A stretch of 64,000 nucleotides of DNA from an uncultured Clostridia bacterium (GTDB lineage Bacteria > Bacillota > Clostridia > Christensenellales > CAG-138): assembly GCA_934633985.1 (NCBI GenBank), contig CAKTYU010000001.1, forward strand, positions 124,001 to 188,000, written 5' to 3'. Positions 63,230 to 64,000 of this stretch are shown here, one piece after another. The notes below the pieces were generated by a model. The model saw only the letters and a list, made by a program, of their open reading frames with translations. It ran no database searches and was not told the DNA's origin. Made by a program: the position numbers and the translations under genes. Position 1 is the first letter of the stretch. Every line of letters starts with the position of its first letter.

Positions 63230-64000
63230 TTACTCGTCGTCCCAGTTTTCGTCCGGCTCGAACTCCATGCCCATCATCTCGCGCACCTTATCCACTATGC
63301 CGTTTGCATCGAGCTGATAGTAGGAGTAAAGGTCCTCGGCATAGCCTATGGTGGCGAAGATGTCCTGCATGCCGTGCTTTTTGAACACGCAGCCCTTGCC
63401 GGATTCGGCTATTACGCTGGCGACGGCGTCGCCCAAGCCGCCCAGCACGTTGTGCTCCTCGACGGTGAGTATGCGGCGGGTGTCCGTTACGGCGCTCATT
63501 ATGGCCTCGCGGTCTATGGGCTTTATGGTGTGCATATTTATCACGCGGACGCTGAGGCCGTCGGTCTCTGCGAGGGTCTTGGCGGCGTTCACAGCCTGAA
63601 GCACGCCTATGCCGCAGGTGATTATGGTCAGGTCAGTGCCCTCGCGCATGGTTATGGCCTTGCCTATCTCGTAGGTGTAGTTGTCGTCGGCATAGGCGGG
63701 GGGCTCAAAGCCGCGGCCTATGCGGACGTATACGGGGCCGGGTAGATCGACGCAGGCCTGGACTGCTTTGCTGGTCTCTATGCCGTCCGCGGGGCATATC
63801 ACCGTCATATTGGGTATGGCCCGCATTATGGCGAAGTCCTCGGTGCAGTGGTGGGTGGTGCCGGCGTGGCCGAAGGAGATGCCGGCGTGGGTGGCTATTA
63901 TCTTCACCGGAAGGTTCTGATAGGCTATGTCCGTGCGTACCTGCTCCCCCGCCCTCATGCAGGCGAATATTGCCATGGTGGATGCAAAGGGTATGAAGCC
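63230..64000 (-). CDS. Transketolase C-terminal subunit (partial, 5' end outside window)
   Basis: The C-terminal half of a split transketolase. The open frame runs off the window end, and the residues before the internal Met (GFIPFASTMAIFACMRAGEQVR) are conserved, so the start lies beyond 64000. The pyrimidine domain ends with VKIIATHAGISFGHAGTTHHCTEDFAIMRAIPNMTVICPAD. The transketolase C domain follows, with LTIITCGIGVLQAVNAA and RILTVEEHNVLGGLGDAVA. The N-terminal ThDP-binding subunit should lie next to it outside the window. Confidence 0.93.
   Translation of the reverse strand, partial: GFIPFASTMAIFACMRAGEQVRTDIAYQNLPVKIIATHAGISFGHAGTTHHCTEDFAIMRAIPNMTVICPADGIETSKAVQACVDLPGPVYVRIGRGFEPPAYADDNYTYEIGKAITMREGTDLTIITCGIGVLQAVNAAKTLAETDGLSVRVINMHTIKPIDREAIMSAVTDTRRILTVEEHNVLGGLGDAVASVIAESGKGCVFKKHGMQDIFATIGYAEDLYSYYQLDANGIVDKVREMMGMEFEPDENWDDE

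Overview
The window is a GC-rich stretch of a chromosome from a spore-forming, Gram-positive bacterium of the phylum Bacillota, most likely class Clostridia. The evidence is the PolC-type replicase, the frr-uppS-cdsA-dxr-rseP-ispG-polC and rimP-nusA-ylxR-ylxQ-infB-rbfA gene orders, SepF and DivIVA, a protein of the clostridial CD1247 family, and an uninterrupted sigK with a pro-sequence. Isoleucine is mostly written ATA in ordinary genes and ATC in ribosomal-protein genes, an uncommon habit for a GC-rich genome. No tRNA, rRNA, CRISPR array, insertion sequence or prophage was seen. The longest gene-free stretch is about 285 bases (44659-44942); it ends with the promoter of the foldase gene and otherwise shows nothing recognisable.

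Layout. 1-10671 (+): pyrH (cut by the window edge), frr, a small PASTA-like gene, uppS, cdsA, dxr, rseP, ispG and polC. These cover UMP supply, ribosome recycling, isoprenoid and phospholipid synthesis, a site-2 protease and replication. 10710-18650 (+): a promoter and leader hairpin feed rimP-nusA-ylxR-ylxQ-infB-rbfA, then nrnA-truB-ribF. 18659-22469 (+): rpsO, a wall-anchored-looking secreted protein, and pnp. 22574-27279 (+): a degenerate deacetylase (ylxY-like), an M16 peptidase, an HlyD-like protein, yggS, sepF and a very short divIVA. 27394-35052 (+): one giant cyclic beta-1,2-glucan synthase. 35165-37189 (-): psuG and psuK for pseudouridine breakdown. 37349-42957 (+): a HerA-like ATPase, sigK, an endonuclease IV-like protein, efp, the CD1247-like protein, plsY and a HAD phosphatase. 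43005-44658 (-): an orphan solute-binding lipoprotein and a CDP-alcohol phosphatidyltransferase. 44943-46118 (+): a PrsA-like foldase. 46176-47779 (-): an HTH regulator coupled to an atypical protein kinase. 47959-53434 (+): an L,D-transpeptidase, an AlaX editing protein, infC-rpmI-rplT, an rRNA methyltransferase, a half-size EamA protein and a DUF5714 protein. 53496-54080 (-): maf. 54219-59415 (+): mreB, mreC, mreD and a PBP2-type transpeptidase. 59474-64000 (-): a hot-dog thioesterase, then an operon of a transketolase C-terminal subunit (cut by the window edge), an SCP2-like protein, a zinc dehydrogenase and a MerR-family regulator.

Most of the window is core machinery. The strongest anomaly is in polC: its proofreading exonuclease domain is present but every catalytic residue appears to be replaced, while the polymerase and PHP parts look intact. 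Other departures are a RibF without a recognisable flavokinase domain, a kinase lacking the usual N-lobe Lys and Glu, a NodB-type deacetylase lacking its metal ligands, and infC starting at an ATA codon behind a terminator-like leader. Several promoters overlap palindromes that look like operators (psuK, mreC, thioesterase). All function calls come from reading motifs and gene order; no database search was run.
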